Of a stretch of DNA of 64,000 nucleotides, positions 55,862-63,459 are shown one piece after another. The translations under genes and the position numbers were made by a program. The number at the start of each line of letters is the position of its first letter. Within the stretch, counting starts at the first letter, position 1. Under the pieces are notes generated by a model. That model had not been told where the DNA came from. It searched no databases and worked only from the letters and a program-made list of their open reading frames with translations. The stretch comes from Pseudomonas jessenii (GTDB taxonomy: Bacteria; Pseudomonadota; Gammaproteobacteria; Pseudomonadales; Pseudomonadaceae), in contig NZ_NIWT01000002.1 in NCBI RefSeq assembly GCF_002236115.1, positions 496,001-560,000 on the forward strand. Direction: 5' to 3'.

Positions 55862-58087
55862 CTAAACGCTCTCTGACTTATATTCGTAGTTGTAGTACCC
55901 ATAATCGGCATAGCCATATTTGGCCGAGGCGCGTTTTTCAACGCCATTGAAAATAGCGCCTTTCAAATCAATGCCATTTTGAGCAAAGCGACGCATGGTC
56001 AATTCAATTTCACGAACCGGGTTAAGCGCAAAACGCGTCACAATCAAACTTGTGCCCGACTGGCGGCCGACAATCGCCGCGTCCGTTACTGCGAGCAGAG
56101 GTGGGGTATCCAGAATAACCAAGTCGTACTGGGTGCTGACTTGCTCCAGAAAGGCACTGAAGTTCGCATGCATTAGCAGTTCTGAAGGGTTGGGCGGTAT
56201 TTGTCCGCGACCGATAACGTCAAGGTGCTCGAATTCAGTTTTATTGATCGCGGTTGCCAGGTCGCAGCGCTTGACGAGTAGATCAGAAAGTCCGTTTTCA
56301 GCGGGGGTTCCAAATACCTTATGCAAATACCCTTTACGCATATCCACGTCGATCAGCAATACACGCTGGCCGGTCTGCGCGATGACTGCGGCGAGGTTGG
56401 CGGAAACGAACGTTTTACCTACCTTGGGGCTCGGGCCGGAGATCATCAGACGATTATTGCTGGCTTCGAGCATGGCGAAGTGAAGGCTGGTGCGCAGGCT
56501 GCGCAATCCTTCTATGGCCAGGTCGGTGGGGTGACTGCTTGCCAGTATGGGGGCGGTGTTGTTAGCACGGCCTCGGCCACTTCGGAAGGTTTTGCTTTCT
56601 TCAGTTTTTTGCAGCGTGCTGAAAGGAATGGATGCGTACACCGGCAACCCCAGCTGTTCAATTTGGTCCGGATTTTCCACGCCGCGGCTAAGGGCTTTGC
56701 GAAAAAGCACCACTGCAGTCGCCAGGAAAGCCCCGAGCAGGGTGGCGATGAGAACGATCAGGGGCTTCTTGGGTTTAACGGGCTTTTTCAGATCCACATC
56801 GGCGGTATCGATCAAGCGCACGTTGCCCACAGTGCCGGCACGCATTACATCCAGTTCCTGGGATTTATTCAGGAGCTGGGTATAAATTTCGGTGCTGACT
56901 TTTACGTCGCGGGTGAGGCTAAGGAGTTCTTGCTGTGTTGAAGGCAGGCCCTCGACTTTTTTGGCCAGGCCATCCTGCTTGGCTGTCAGTTCGCCTAATT
57001 GGCTGAGCAAAGCCCGATAGGCAGGGTGTTGACGGGTAAACTTGCGATCCATTTCCGCTTGCTGCAATTTCAGTTCGGAGATGCTGGTATCAAGCGCCAC
57101 GATCTGATCGAGAATGGCTTTGGCTTCCAGGCTGATATCGATGGATTTACTACGAATTTGATACTTGTTCAGGGCGTTTTCGGCTTTTTCCAAGTCTTTT
57201 CGGACCTGAGGCAGTTGATCTTTTAGAAACTCCAGGCTTTGAGCGGCTTCGGCCGAAGTCCGCTCGACATTTTGCCGTACGTAGAGCTTGGCGATTTCAT
57301 TGAGGATTTGAATGGCTTCAGCCGGTTTCTCGCTTTCAAGAGCAAGCCCGATCATGCCGGATTCTTTACCGCGCTCTGATACATCAAGTACCTTTTGGTA
57401 CTTCAAAATACTGGTCAGACGTGGGTCACGCACAATGCTGAACGTTGTACCAGGATTAGCCTGCAACACTTCGACTTGCAGTTTAATGCCGTCCTGGTCA
57501 TAGGCTTGGCCCGCTTGGCCTTCGATCAGGACATTGTCGTCTTCATCCAGCAAAGTGAAGTGGCCACTTTCACCGGTGATGAAAGTTAATTCCTGACCCA
57601 GAAGCTCTTGTGGGAGCTCGAGCTGAAATATTTTCAGGGTTTCGCCACCCCAGGCAAAACTGTTCATGCCAAGCCATGGCGTCGCGACCGTATTAACAGC
57701 GTCTGGTTTGAACCGACGAGCAATAAAGTCGCCGATCACCGGAAAACGGTTCGGCTCGACAGTGATATCGAGCGATAGATTGTCGACAACCTTACCAATG
57801 ATGGCGCGCGATTTGATTAATTCAATTTCTGTGGCGGAAGGTGACTCTTTACCCAACATGCTGTTGATATCGGAGAAGCCGAGCATGTCATTTTTCTTTG
57901 CCTCCACCTGTATCAAGGCAGTTGCCTGGTAAACAGGATTGGCCAACACCGCATAGGCCGTGCCAACGGCCATGGAGGCAGCAGTGATCCCGGCAATCAA
58001 CCATTTATGATCGACCAGTGTCCCGAGTAGGCCCATCAAGTCGATTTCATCATCGTCATGTGAGGTTAATGCTGGAGTTTGCTGCAT
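55862..58087 (-). CDS. wzc: Tyrosine autokinase Wzc (polysaccharide co-polymerase)
   Basis: A 741-residue inner-membrane protein that controls chain length and couples export to Wza. It has the Wzz domain with transmembrane helices near residues 33-52 and 440-460 and a long periplasmic coiled coil between them. The cytosolic BY-kinase has Walker A ISGPSPKVGKTFVSANLA, Walker A' VLLIDVDMRKG and Walker B LVILDTPP. A C-terminal tyrosine cluster (YGYADYGYYNYEYKSE) is the autophosphorylation tail. wzb precedes it by 36 bases. Two ops-type sequences follow it. Confidence 0.93.
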   Translation of the reverse strand: MQQTPALTSHDDDEIDLMGLLGTLVDHKWLIAGITAASMAVGTAYAVLANPVYQATALIQVEAKKNDMLGFSDINSMLGKESPSATEIELIKSRAIIGKVVDNLSLDITVEPNRFPVIGDFIARRFKPDAVNTVATPWLGMNSFAWGGETLKIFQLELPQELLGQELTFITGESGHFTLLDEDDNVLIEGQAGQAYDQDGIKLQVEVLQANPGTTFSIVRDPRLTSILKYQKVLDVSERGKESGMIGLALESEKPAEAIQILNEIAKLYVRQNVERTSAEAAQSLEFLKDQLPQVRKDLEKAENALNKYQIRSKSIDISLEAKAILDQIVALDTSISELKLQQAEMDRKFTRQHPAYRALLSQLGELTAKQDGLAKKVEGLPSTQQELLSLTRDVKVSTEIYTQLLNKSQELDVMRAGTVGNVRLIDTADVDLKKPVKPKKPLIVLIATLLGAFLATAVVLFRKALSRGVENPDQIEQLGLPVYASIPFSTLQKTEESKTFRSGRGRANNTAPILASSHPTDLAIEGLRSLRTSLHFAMLEASNNRLMISGPSPKVGKTFVSANLAAVIAQTGQRVLLIDVDMRKGYLHKVFGTPAENGLSDLLVKRCDLATAINKTEFEHLDVIGRGQIPPNPSELLMHANFSAFLEQVSTQYDLVILDTPPLLAVTDAAIVGRQSGTSLIVTRFALNPVREIELTMRRFAQNGIDLKGAIFNGVEKRASAKYGYADYGYYNYEYKSESV

Positions 58088-58123
58088 AAGTGAGTTCTTT
58101 TTTAACAGGTATCGAGGAATGGT

Positions 58124-58564
58124 TTAGCGTGCGAGACGCTTTGCCCAGGCGGTTACTGCTTCTTCAATCAACGCGTATGCATGCACAAAAGCAGGTTTGC
58201 CTTGACGGTAGGGGTCGCTGATTTCGCGGTTGTTCTGCCACTTGCCCAGCAAGAGGACCTTGCCTCGCGCTTCAGGTGCGATCTTGAGAACACGGTCTAT
58301 GTGCGACTGCTCCATCACCAGAATCAGATCCGATTCGCTGATGGCTGCATGGGTCAATTGATTGGCTTTGTGCTCTTCTGGCAGATGGCCATGCTCTTCC
58401 AGTACGATCCGGGCGGTGGGTTCGATCGGGTGATCTTGTAGTGCGCCAAGACCGGCAGAGCTAACTTCGATATCGGACTGCCCCAGTGCTGCTCGCAACA
58501 AATGTTCGGCAGTGGGGCTTCGGCAAATGTTGCCAATGCAAACGATTAGAATCTTGTTAAACAA
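58124..58564 (-). CDS. wzb: Low-molecular-weight protein tyrosine phosphatase Wzb
   Basis: A 146-residue phosphatase that dephosphorylates Wzc. The P-loop is Cys9-x5-Arg15 (VCIGNICRSPTAEHLL), and the general acid Asp is in DPYRQG near residue 118. I chose a TTG start at 58564 (FNKILIVCIGN follows) because GGGAGG stands 5 bases upstream; the longer frame has no site. Length then equals the E. coli Wzb (147). It is the first gene of wzb-wzc. Confidence 0.9.
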   Translation of the reverse strand: MFNKILIVCIGNICRSPTAEHLLRAALGQSDIEVSSAGLGALQDHPIEPTARIVLEEHGHLPEEHKANQLTHAAISESDLILVMEQSHIDRVLKIAPEARGKVLLLGKWQNNREISDPYRQGKPAFVHAYALIEEAVTAWAKRLAR

Positions 58565-59199
58565 GGCAACCTCCCTGGAAATTCCACACTTGTGGTGATG
58601 TGCAATTGGAAAGACTAAAACTATGCTTTTCTTCAATGGCACTTTTGTGACGGCTTGCAGCTATTGGGTGTGTGCCTCTTTCCGTGAGGAGTTACCGTGC
58701 TGGATGAAGCTTTTGACTGCGAAGACTCTGGCCTGCTGGAATCCGGACTTGGAATGTGCTTGACAGTTGCTATGCTAAAAATCATAACTGGCAACCCACG
58801 ACAACATCAACCATTAAATGCCACGCGAGCATTGAAAGCATATGGCAAAAAAAATTCCATATATAAAGCCAGATATTAAATAACAGTTAAATAACATTGT
58901 TGGTTTCTGCCTGACGGTTTTTAACGTTTTTGGCTTTTTTGTGTTGTCCTGTATTGGAGTGTGTTAAACGTCTTGATACGTAATTTGATGCTAATGATGT
59001 TCGGGGTTTTGCCTTGGGCGAAGGGTTCACTAGCGTTCCTGTATTGCTAATAAGTTTCGTATGTTTTTGAAGGGTTACGTTTCCATGATCGGCCAACTCC
59101 GTTTTTCAGGTGCATTTCCATCCTTGGGAGAAAATCGTCGCAAGATCGATGAGAAAACCACGGAGCTACTTGACCACACAGGTGCAGAAGGGGCTGATT
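58565..59199. other. AT-rich divergent promoter region between wzb and rfaH
   Basis: A 635-base regulatory region. A plus-strand TTGACA (58760-58765) with CATAAC 17 bases later may be the rfaH promoter, leaving a long leader. An AT-rich stretch (58,850-58,960) could bind H-NS-like MvaT. A 60-codon ORF (58697-58879) has a strong TGAGGAG site before its GTG start but no recognisable homologue. No ops element was found upstream of wzb. Confidence 0.45.
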
Positions 59200-59736
59200 G
59201 TGTCCATCCATAGTGCTTCGGCTGTTCAAATGACCTTGCCTGAGGGTCTCACCTCTAGCGCATGGTATTTGGTGCAATGCAAGGCGAGCCAGGACGAGCG
59301 TGCAGAGATCAATCTGGTTAACCAGGGGTATACCTGTTTTCGCCCTACGCATCGGCGCGAGCGTGATATGCAGGGGCGCAGGAGGGTTGTTCGCGAATCG
59401 CTGTTTCCGGGTTATCTGTTTATCCAGCTCGGCTTAGGTGAGAGTTGGGCGCCTTTGCGTTCTACTCGCGGTGTATTGCGAATTGTCAGTTTTGGAGGCA
59501 AACCGGTACCCGTAGGTGATGACTTGATCGCACAACTTCATGAGCACGATAGCGGAGCCCCTGTGGAGGCTCGGTTTGCCTGTGGAGAGCGGGTGCGTAT
59601 CAATGAGGGGCCTTTTGTCGATGTGGAAGCGATCTTCCTGGCGATGGAGGGCGAGCAGCGAGTGTTGCTCCTGATGACATTGCTGCAACGTGAGCAAAGA
59701 ATCAGCATGCCCTTGGTTGGTATCAGTAAGCATTGA
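59200..59736 (+). CDS. rfaH: Transcription antitermination factor RfaH
   Basis: A 178-residue NusG paralogue. The NGN domain starts SAWYLVQCKASQDERAEINLVNQGY and has SLFPGYLFIQLG and STRGVLRIVSFGGKPVPV, closely following E. coli RfaH. The C-terminal KOW segment has GERVRINEGPFVDVEAIFLAMEGEQRVLLLMTLLQ. RfaH loads at ops sites and allows RNA polymerase to cross long operons while helping to recruit ribosomes. I chose GTG 59200 because AGAAGGGG stands before it; ATG 59230 (MTLPEGLTSSAWYL) is an alternative giving 168 residues. It is divergent from wzb, and a perfect ops element lies in the wecB leader 3.5 kb away. Confidence 0.9.
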   Translation: MSIHSASAVQMTLPEGLTSSAWYLVQCKASQDERAEINLVNQGYTCFRPTHRRERDMQGRRRVVRESLFPGYLFIQLGLGESWAPLRSTRGVLRIVSFGGKPVPVGDDLIAQLHEHDSGAPVEARFACGERVRINEGPFVDVEAIFLAMEGEQRVLLLMTLLQREQRISMPLVGISKH

Positions 59737-60218
59737 CACGGAGCGTTGCTCCCGGCCTGCCAATCAACAAGCAGATACCGCCTGGCAACAAGGTCAGTTG
59801 CCGTCGTCTTAGTTCCCCCCTGTAGGCATTAAGCTTTTGTCGCAGCACCAGGAAAGCAGCGGTCTCGGCCAGGGCCGCAGCTTTACGGCATGGCTGACGC
59901 TCCCGTTCGCTAATACGGTGTTTGTCGTCACGCGATTACCCGGTATCCACTTTTTAGCGGTCAACTGCTGCCGTTGCGCCTGCCTGAAGGTAAGCCCGGG
60001 CGTGCCGATATCGCCCTGAACCTGGTCATAAAGCCGTACGGTATCGAGCGGAGACTTAAAAGAAGTTGGCGATGAGTATCGTCACGAGAGTCGACAGCAG
60101 AACAACCTGCCGGTGTTGGTGCAGTTGCAGGCATGGCTGGGAAAACCCAGCCACTAGTGACGGCGCAAGCGCACTGGGTAAATGGCTTGCGTCCCCTGGT
60201 TAGCCTGCAGGCGTCCCC
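59737..60218. other. Gene-free region between rfaH and wcaJ
   Basis: These 482 bases hold no ORF that I can assign. Short GC-rich open stretches (for example around 59,960-60,070) look like decayed coding DNA, but I cannot name a parent gene. GGCTGGG (60135-60141) and CCCAGCC (60146-60152) form a tight hairpin with an AAAA loop between the two convergent genes and may act as a weak terminator. Confidence 0.4.
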
Positions 60219-61613
60219 TCAATAAATGTCTTTTGACAGCAAGGTGAACGGCGTCTTCACCAGGATTTTCACATCCAGCCACAACGACCAGTTATTGATG
60301 TACTTGAGGTCGATCTCGACGCGCTTCTGCATCTTGTCGATGGTGTCGGTCTCGCCGCGGCAACCGTTGATTTGAGCCAGCCCGGTGATTCCCGGTTTGA
60401 TTCGATGGCGAGCCATGTAGGCGAGAATCTTGCCGGAGTAGTAGTTGTTGTGCGCAACGGCATGAGGGCGAGGTCCGACCAGCGCCATATGACCTTGCAA
60501 TACATTGAACAGCTGCGGCAACTCGTCAATGGAAGTGCGACGGATAAAGCGCCCGATCGGGGTAATTCGCGAGTCGTTACGACTGGCTTGCTTCACCTCG
60601 TGATCGTCGTGCACGCGCATGGATCGAAACTTCCAGACTTTGATGACCTTTCCGTTCCACCCGTGGCGGTCCTGTTTGAAAAATACCGGACCATGGGAGG
60701 TGAATTTGACGGCCAGGCCAATGATCAACAGTAACGGGCTTAGAGCGATAATGGCCATCAGAGCCACGCTTTTATCGAACAGGCTTTTACTCAATGCGGC
60801 AGTGGGTTGGCTGGAAAGCGGGCATTCAATCAAGTGGATTGCCGGCATGCCATCCACATCACTGACCGAGTGATTGAGCAGCGTCAGGCTGTTCAAGTCC
60901 GGGACCCAGACAACATCGACGTGGGCATCCAGCAAGTCGACATACATTTCTTCGATTTGTACCGCTTCGCTCAGGGGGAGCGTGATGTACAGACGTCGGA
61001 TGTCATGAGTCTTGATCAGTTCGAGCAGTTCCTCTTGCGGGCCTACAACCGGTGGTGCGCCGGTCTCCAGCAAAGGAGTGGTGTCGGAGCTTACCAGGCC
61101 GACCAATGGGAAGTGCTCGAGGGCACGAAGCTTGTTAGCCAATCCCAGTGCCAGCTCGCCAGTACCCACAATCAGCGTTCTGCGCTCAACTTGAAGCGCC
61201 CGTTGGTAGTACTTCGAAAAACCATGCAGTGGGACGTACAACAGCGCCTGCCCGAGGTAGCTGCAGATAGCCCATATCAGAATGATTTGACGAGAAAACA
61301 GTTCATTGGCCTTACAGAGGAAGGCGACAATAGCCAGCGCTGCCAGTGTCATTGACCAACCCATCAGAAGTCTTACCAGGCCCTCTAGGTAGTTGTCCTT
61401 CTTGGCGTAGACGCCACACCAGGAATAGGCTGGAACCGATGCAAGTACAGTAAGGGTTGCGCATACTCGATAATAGAACTCAACCGTACCCGTCTTGTAA
61501 TAAACCAGTATTAACAATAGGGCAACAACAAAGCCCAGGCCAAGAGCCCACTGTCCCCAGAAGGTCAGTCCTTTGAGAGTGGTATTTCGATTGATACGAA
61601 GATTGTTAACCAT
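60219..61613 (-). CDS. wcaJ: Undecaprenyl-phosphate glucose phosphotransferase, WcaJ family
   Basis: A 464-residue initiating transferase that places a hexose-1-phosphate, usually glucose, onto undecaprenyl phosphate. It has four N-terminal transmembrane helices, a cytosolic nucleotide-like fold (TLIVGTGELALGLANKLRAL), and the C-terminal polyprenyl-phosphotransferase core with a membrane re-entrant helix, KFTSHGPVFFKQDRHGWNGK, KFRSMRV, TSIDELPQLFNVLQGHMALVGPRP and KPGITGLAQINGCRGE. It lies apart from the main operon with its own upstream region, downstream of the regulatory genes at the window edge. Confidence 0.92.
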   Translation of the reverse strand: MVNNLRINRNTTLKGLTFWGQWALGLGFVVALLLILVYYKTGTVEFYYRVCATLTVLASVPAYSWCGVYAKKDNYLEGLVRLLMGWSMTLAALAIVAFLCKANELFSRQIILIWAICSYLGQALLYVPLHGFSKYYQRALQVERRTLIVGTGELALGLANKLRALEHFPLVGLVSSDTTPLLETGAPPVVGPQEELLELIKTHDIRRLYITLPLSEAVQIEEMYVDLLDAHVDVVWVPDLNSLTLLNHSVSDVDGMPAIHLIECPLSSQPTAALSKSLFDKSVALMAIIALSPLLLIIGLAVKFTSHGPVFFKQDRHGWNGKVIKVWKFRSMRVHDDHEVKQASRNDSRITPIGRFIRRTSIDELPQLFNVLQGHMALVGPRPHAVAHNNYYSGKILAYMARHRIKPGITGLAQINGCRGETDTIDKMQKRVEIDLKYINNWSLWLDVKILVKTPFTLLSKDIY

Positions 61614-61965
61614 ACGTTATCCCCAAAATACGTCCATTCGCGTTTCGACAGACAAAAGCCAAAATTAATGAAATAAGAGTTATTGTTCATATTAGATGGC
61701 GGAGCATTGATGATCGAAACGCCAAGAGGGCGGCGCCGTCATCAATGGATAGATTAAGTTATTAGGGGGAGCACTGTCTGACGACTTTTAACGAGTGGGC
61801 GGTGTATATGGTTGATATGTCTGGGCGAGAGCGGCGTTAGAAATAGTCTGGATTAAACTTTATTAACACGGCTTTTTAGAAGGGGGGCGGGTGGAGAGGG
61901 GGGGAGATAAATTGGCGTGCTTTTTTATTGTTGTATTGCACTGCCAGGGCGAACGCCTGAATGGT
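61614..61965. other. Upstream region of wcaJ
   Basis: These 352 bases separate the winged-helix gene from wcaJ. They are AT-rich near 61,650-61,700 and near 61,910-61,935. No ORF, ops element or clear terminator is seen; the wcaJ promoter should lie here and is a possible target of the neighbouring regulators. Confidence 0.35.
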
Positions 61966-62652
61966 TCAGGCTGATTTTTTTACGCGCACGATTTTTTGTA
62001 TCAGGCAGTACCCACGATTCCTTACTGCACGGAAAAGACGTTCGCCGTTGCTGGCGTTTTTAAACTTTTCCTGTAGTCGGCTCAGGCACATTTCGAGACC
62101 CCGATAGTGTTCAGGTTCTCTGCCGATACTGCGGATAAGATCGTCCTTGCTGACCACGCGATCTTCATGGTGCAGCATTTTTTTGAGCAGCGTGGCCTCC
62201 AGGCCAGTCAAGGCAATCTCCACGCCATCTTTGGTCAGCGCGCCGTTGGCATCGCTCAGTCGCCAGGTTTCAGTCAGTGGAGCGTGCGGTTTGGCCGCCT
62301 GGGAGACGCATTCCCTGGTGTCATCTCTGGCGTTGTCCGCAGTTGATGTGAAGTGAGTAAATTTCGTTACGGATTGGACTGCTTGCCATTCGGACTTGAA
62401 CGTCGAAAGGATGCGCTGGGTATCATGCTTGATAACCGGAGGAACCATCTTGGCTACCTGCGGGGAAATAAATTCCATAAGCTTGGGGGCAGAAGTGGGT
62501 GGGGCAACGCCTTCATAAAACATCTTTGCCTGTGACGTGCCGTAACTGTTATATCGCTTGCTGGTCAGTAATGCCTCAAGCTCTAGTTGTAGTGCGGGGT
62601 TGTGAGTAACCACGACAAAGTATTTTCTAGGGAGGTTTGTGCTGCTATCCAT
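61966..62652 (-). CDS. OmpR-type winged-helix protein without a receiver
   Basis: A 228-residue likely transcription regulator. The C-terminal part (about 140-222) is an OmpR/PhoB-type winged helix: EIALTGLEATLLKKMLHHED, RVVSKDDLIRSIGREPEHYRGLEMCLSRLQEKF and LFRAVRNRGYCLIQ. The N-terminal 125 residues begin KYFVVVTHNPALQLELEALL, resembling the first strand and helix of a receiver, but the acidic pocket and phosphorylated Asp are missing. I chose the start at 62652 (MDSSTNLPRKYF) because GGAGAG precedes it. It is the third gene of a likely operon with the EAL-like and the edge gene, just upstream of wcaJ. Confidence 0.75.
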   Translation of the reverse strand: MDSSTNLPRKYFVVVTHNPALQLELEALLTSKRYNSYGTSQAKMFYEGVAPPTSAPKLMEFISPQVAKMVPPVIKHDTQRILSTFKSEWQAVQSVTKFTHFTSTADNARDDTRECVSQAAKPHAPLTETWRLSDANGALTKDGVEIALTGLEATLLKKMLHHEDRVVSKDDLIRSIGREPEHYRGLEMCLSRLQEKFKNASNGERLFRAVRNRGYCLIQKIVRVKKSA

Positions 62653-62686
62653 GGCTCTCTCCTGATTTGCACATCTGGGTGTTGAT

Positions 62687-63430
62687 TTAAAGGTTGTCGG
62701 CAGGGGAGTAATGGCTCCCTTGGAAGTAATCAAAGGGCAGCGCACGTGCCAGTATATGGCTGGCAGCATGCTCGACTCTGTCCGCTATAAAGGAGACTTT
62801 TGTGTTGTGAGTGAGCATGGTCATGCGTTCGTGGAGGCGATTGAATAATTCTGGATTGCCGCTGAGCTTGAGACTCAAGTCTAGAGAGGAAGTGGAAATC
62901 TTTATATAGTCGAATAGATTCAGGGTTGTAAAGATTTCGATACTTTCATCATCGATGTTGTAATCGTCGAGCGCGATTTCTATGCCGTGATCTTTCAATA
63001 GATACACGTTATGAAGGATTTTCTTTTTTTCTGCGAAGCTGACTGCCGAGAGGGGTAGTTCATTGAGCGCGATAACCAGTGTCTGGCCAAATTCGCGCAG
63101 AGCAGCCCCGGACTGTATCAACTCTTCCGTGAGCGCAGAGTTGGCGAGGTCCGACTGTTTTACGCAAACAAAACTACGGCTTAAGTACTTGCTCCCGTTA
63201 GTGGTGTCGCGATCTTTTAGTGAGAACGCAATCAGCCTGGTTTGCATCAGTACTTCACTGTAGATCCCACTCATCTGATACGCCTCTGGCGCGCAGGGCG
63301 CGGAAGCAGAATCGTCAAAATGTATTCTGATCTCGCTGGCAAACGGGCAGTCATCCCGAGTGAGGATCAATTGTCGAGACAGGTAATGCTCTGCGTGATC
63401 GTAGAATCGCACGCTCCCTGTTGCGTTCAT
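62687..63430 (-). CDS. Degenerate EAL-domain protein
   Basis: A 247-residue protein whose second half follows the EAL (c-di-GMP phosphodiesterase) fold: LVIALNELPLS, YLLKDHGIEIALDDYN, DYIKISTSSLDLSL, VSFIADRVEHAAS and FDYFQGSHYSP. Several catalytic positions differ: no ExL signature is visible, the usual KID reads KIS, and AEGVE reads ADRVE. So it is probably not a working phosphodiesterase, but may bind c-di-GMP or a protein partner. It starts 29 bases after the edge winged-helix gene and ends 34 before the next one, which indicates co-transcription. Confidence 0.65.
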   Translation of the reverse strand: MNATGSVRFYDHAEHYLSRQLILTRDDCPFASEIRIHFDDSASAPCAPEAYQMSGIYSEVLMQTRLIAFSLKDRDTTNGSKYLSRSFVCVKQSDLANSALTEELIQSGAALREFGQTLVIALNELPLSAVSFAEKKKILHNVYLLKDHGIEIALDDYNIDDESIEIFTTLNLFDYIKISTSSLDLSLKLSGNPELFNRLHERMTMLTHNTKVSFIADRVEHAASHILARALPFDYFQGSHYSPADNL

Positions 63431-63459
63431 AAAACAGAAACTCCCTTTTACATTAAGAA

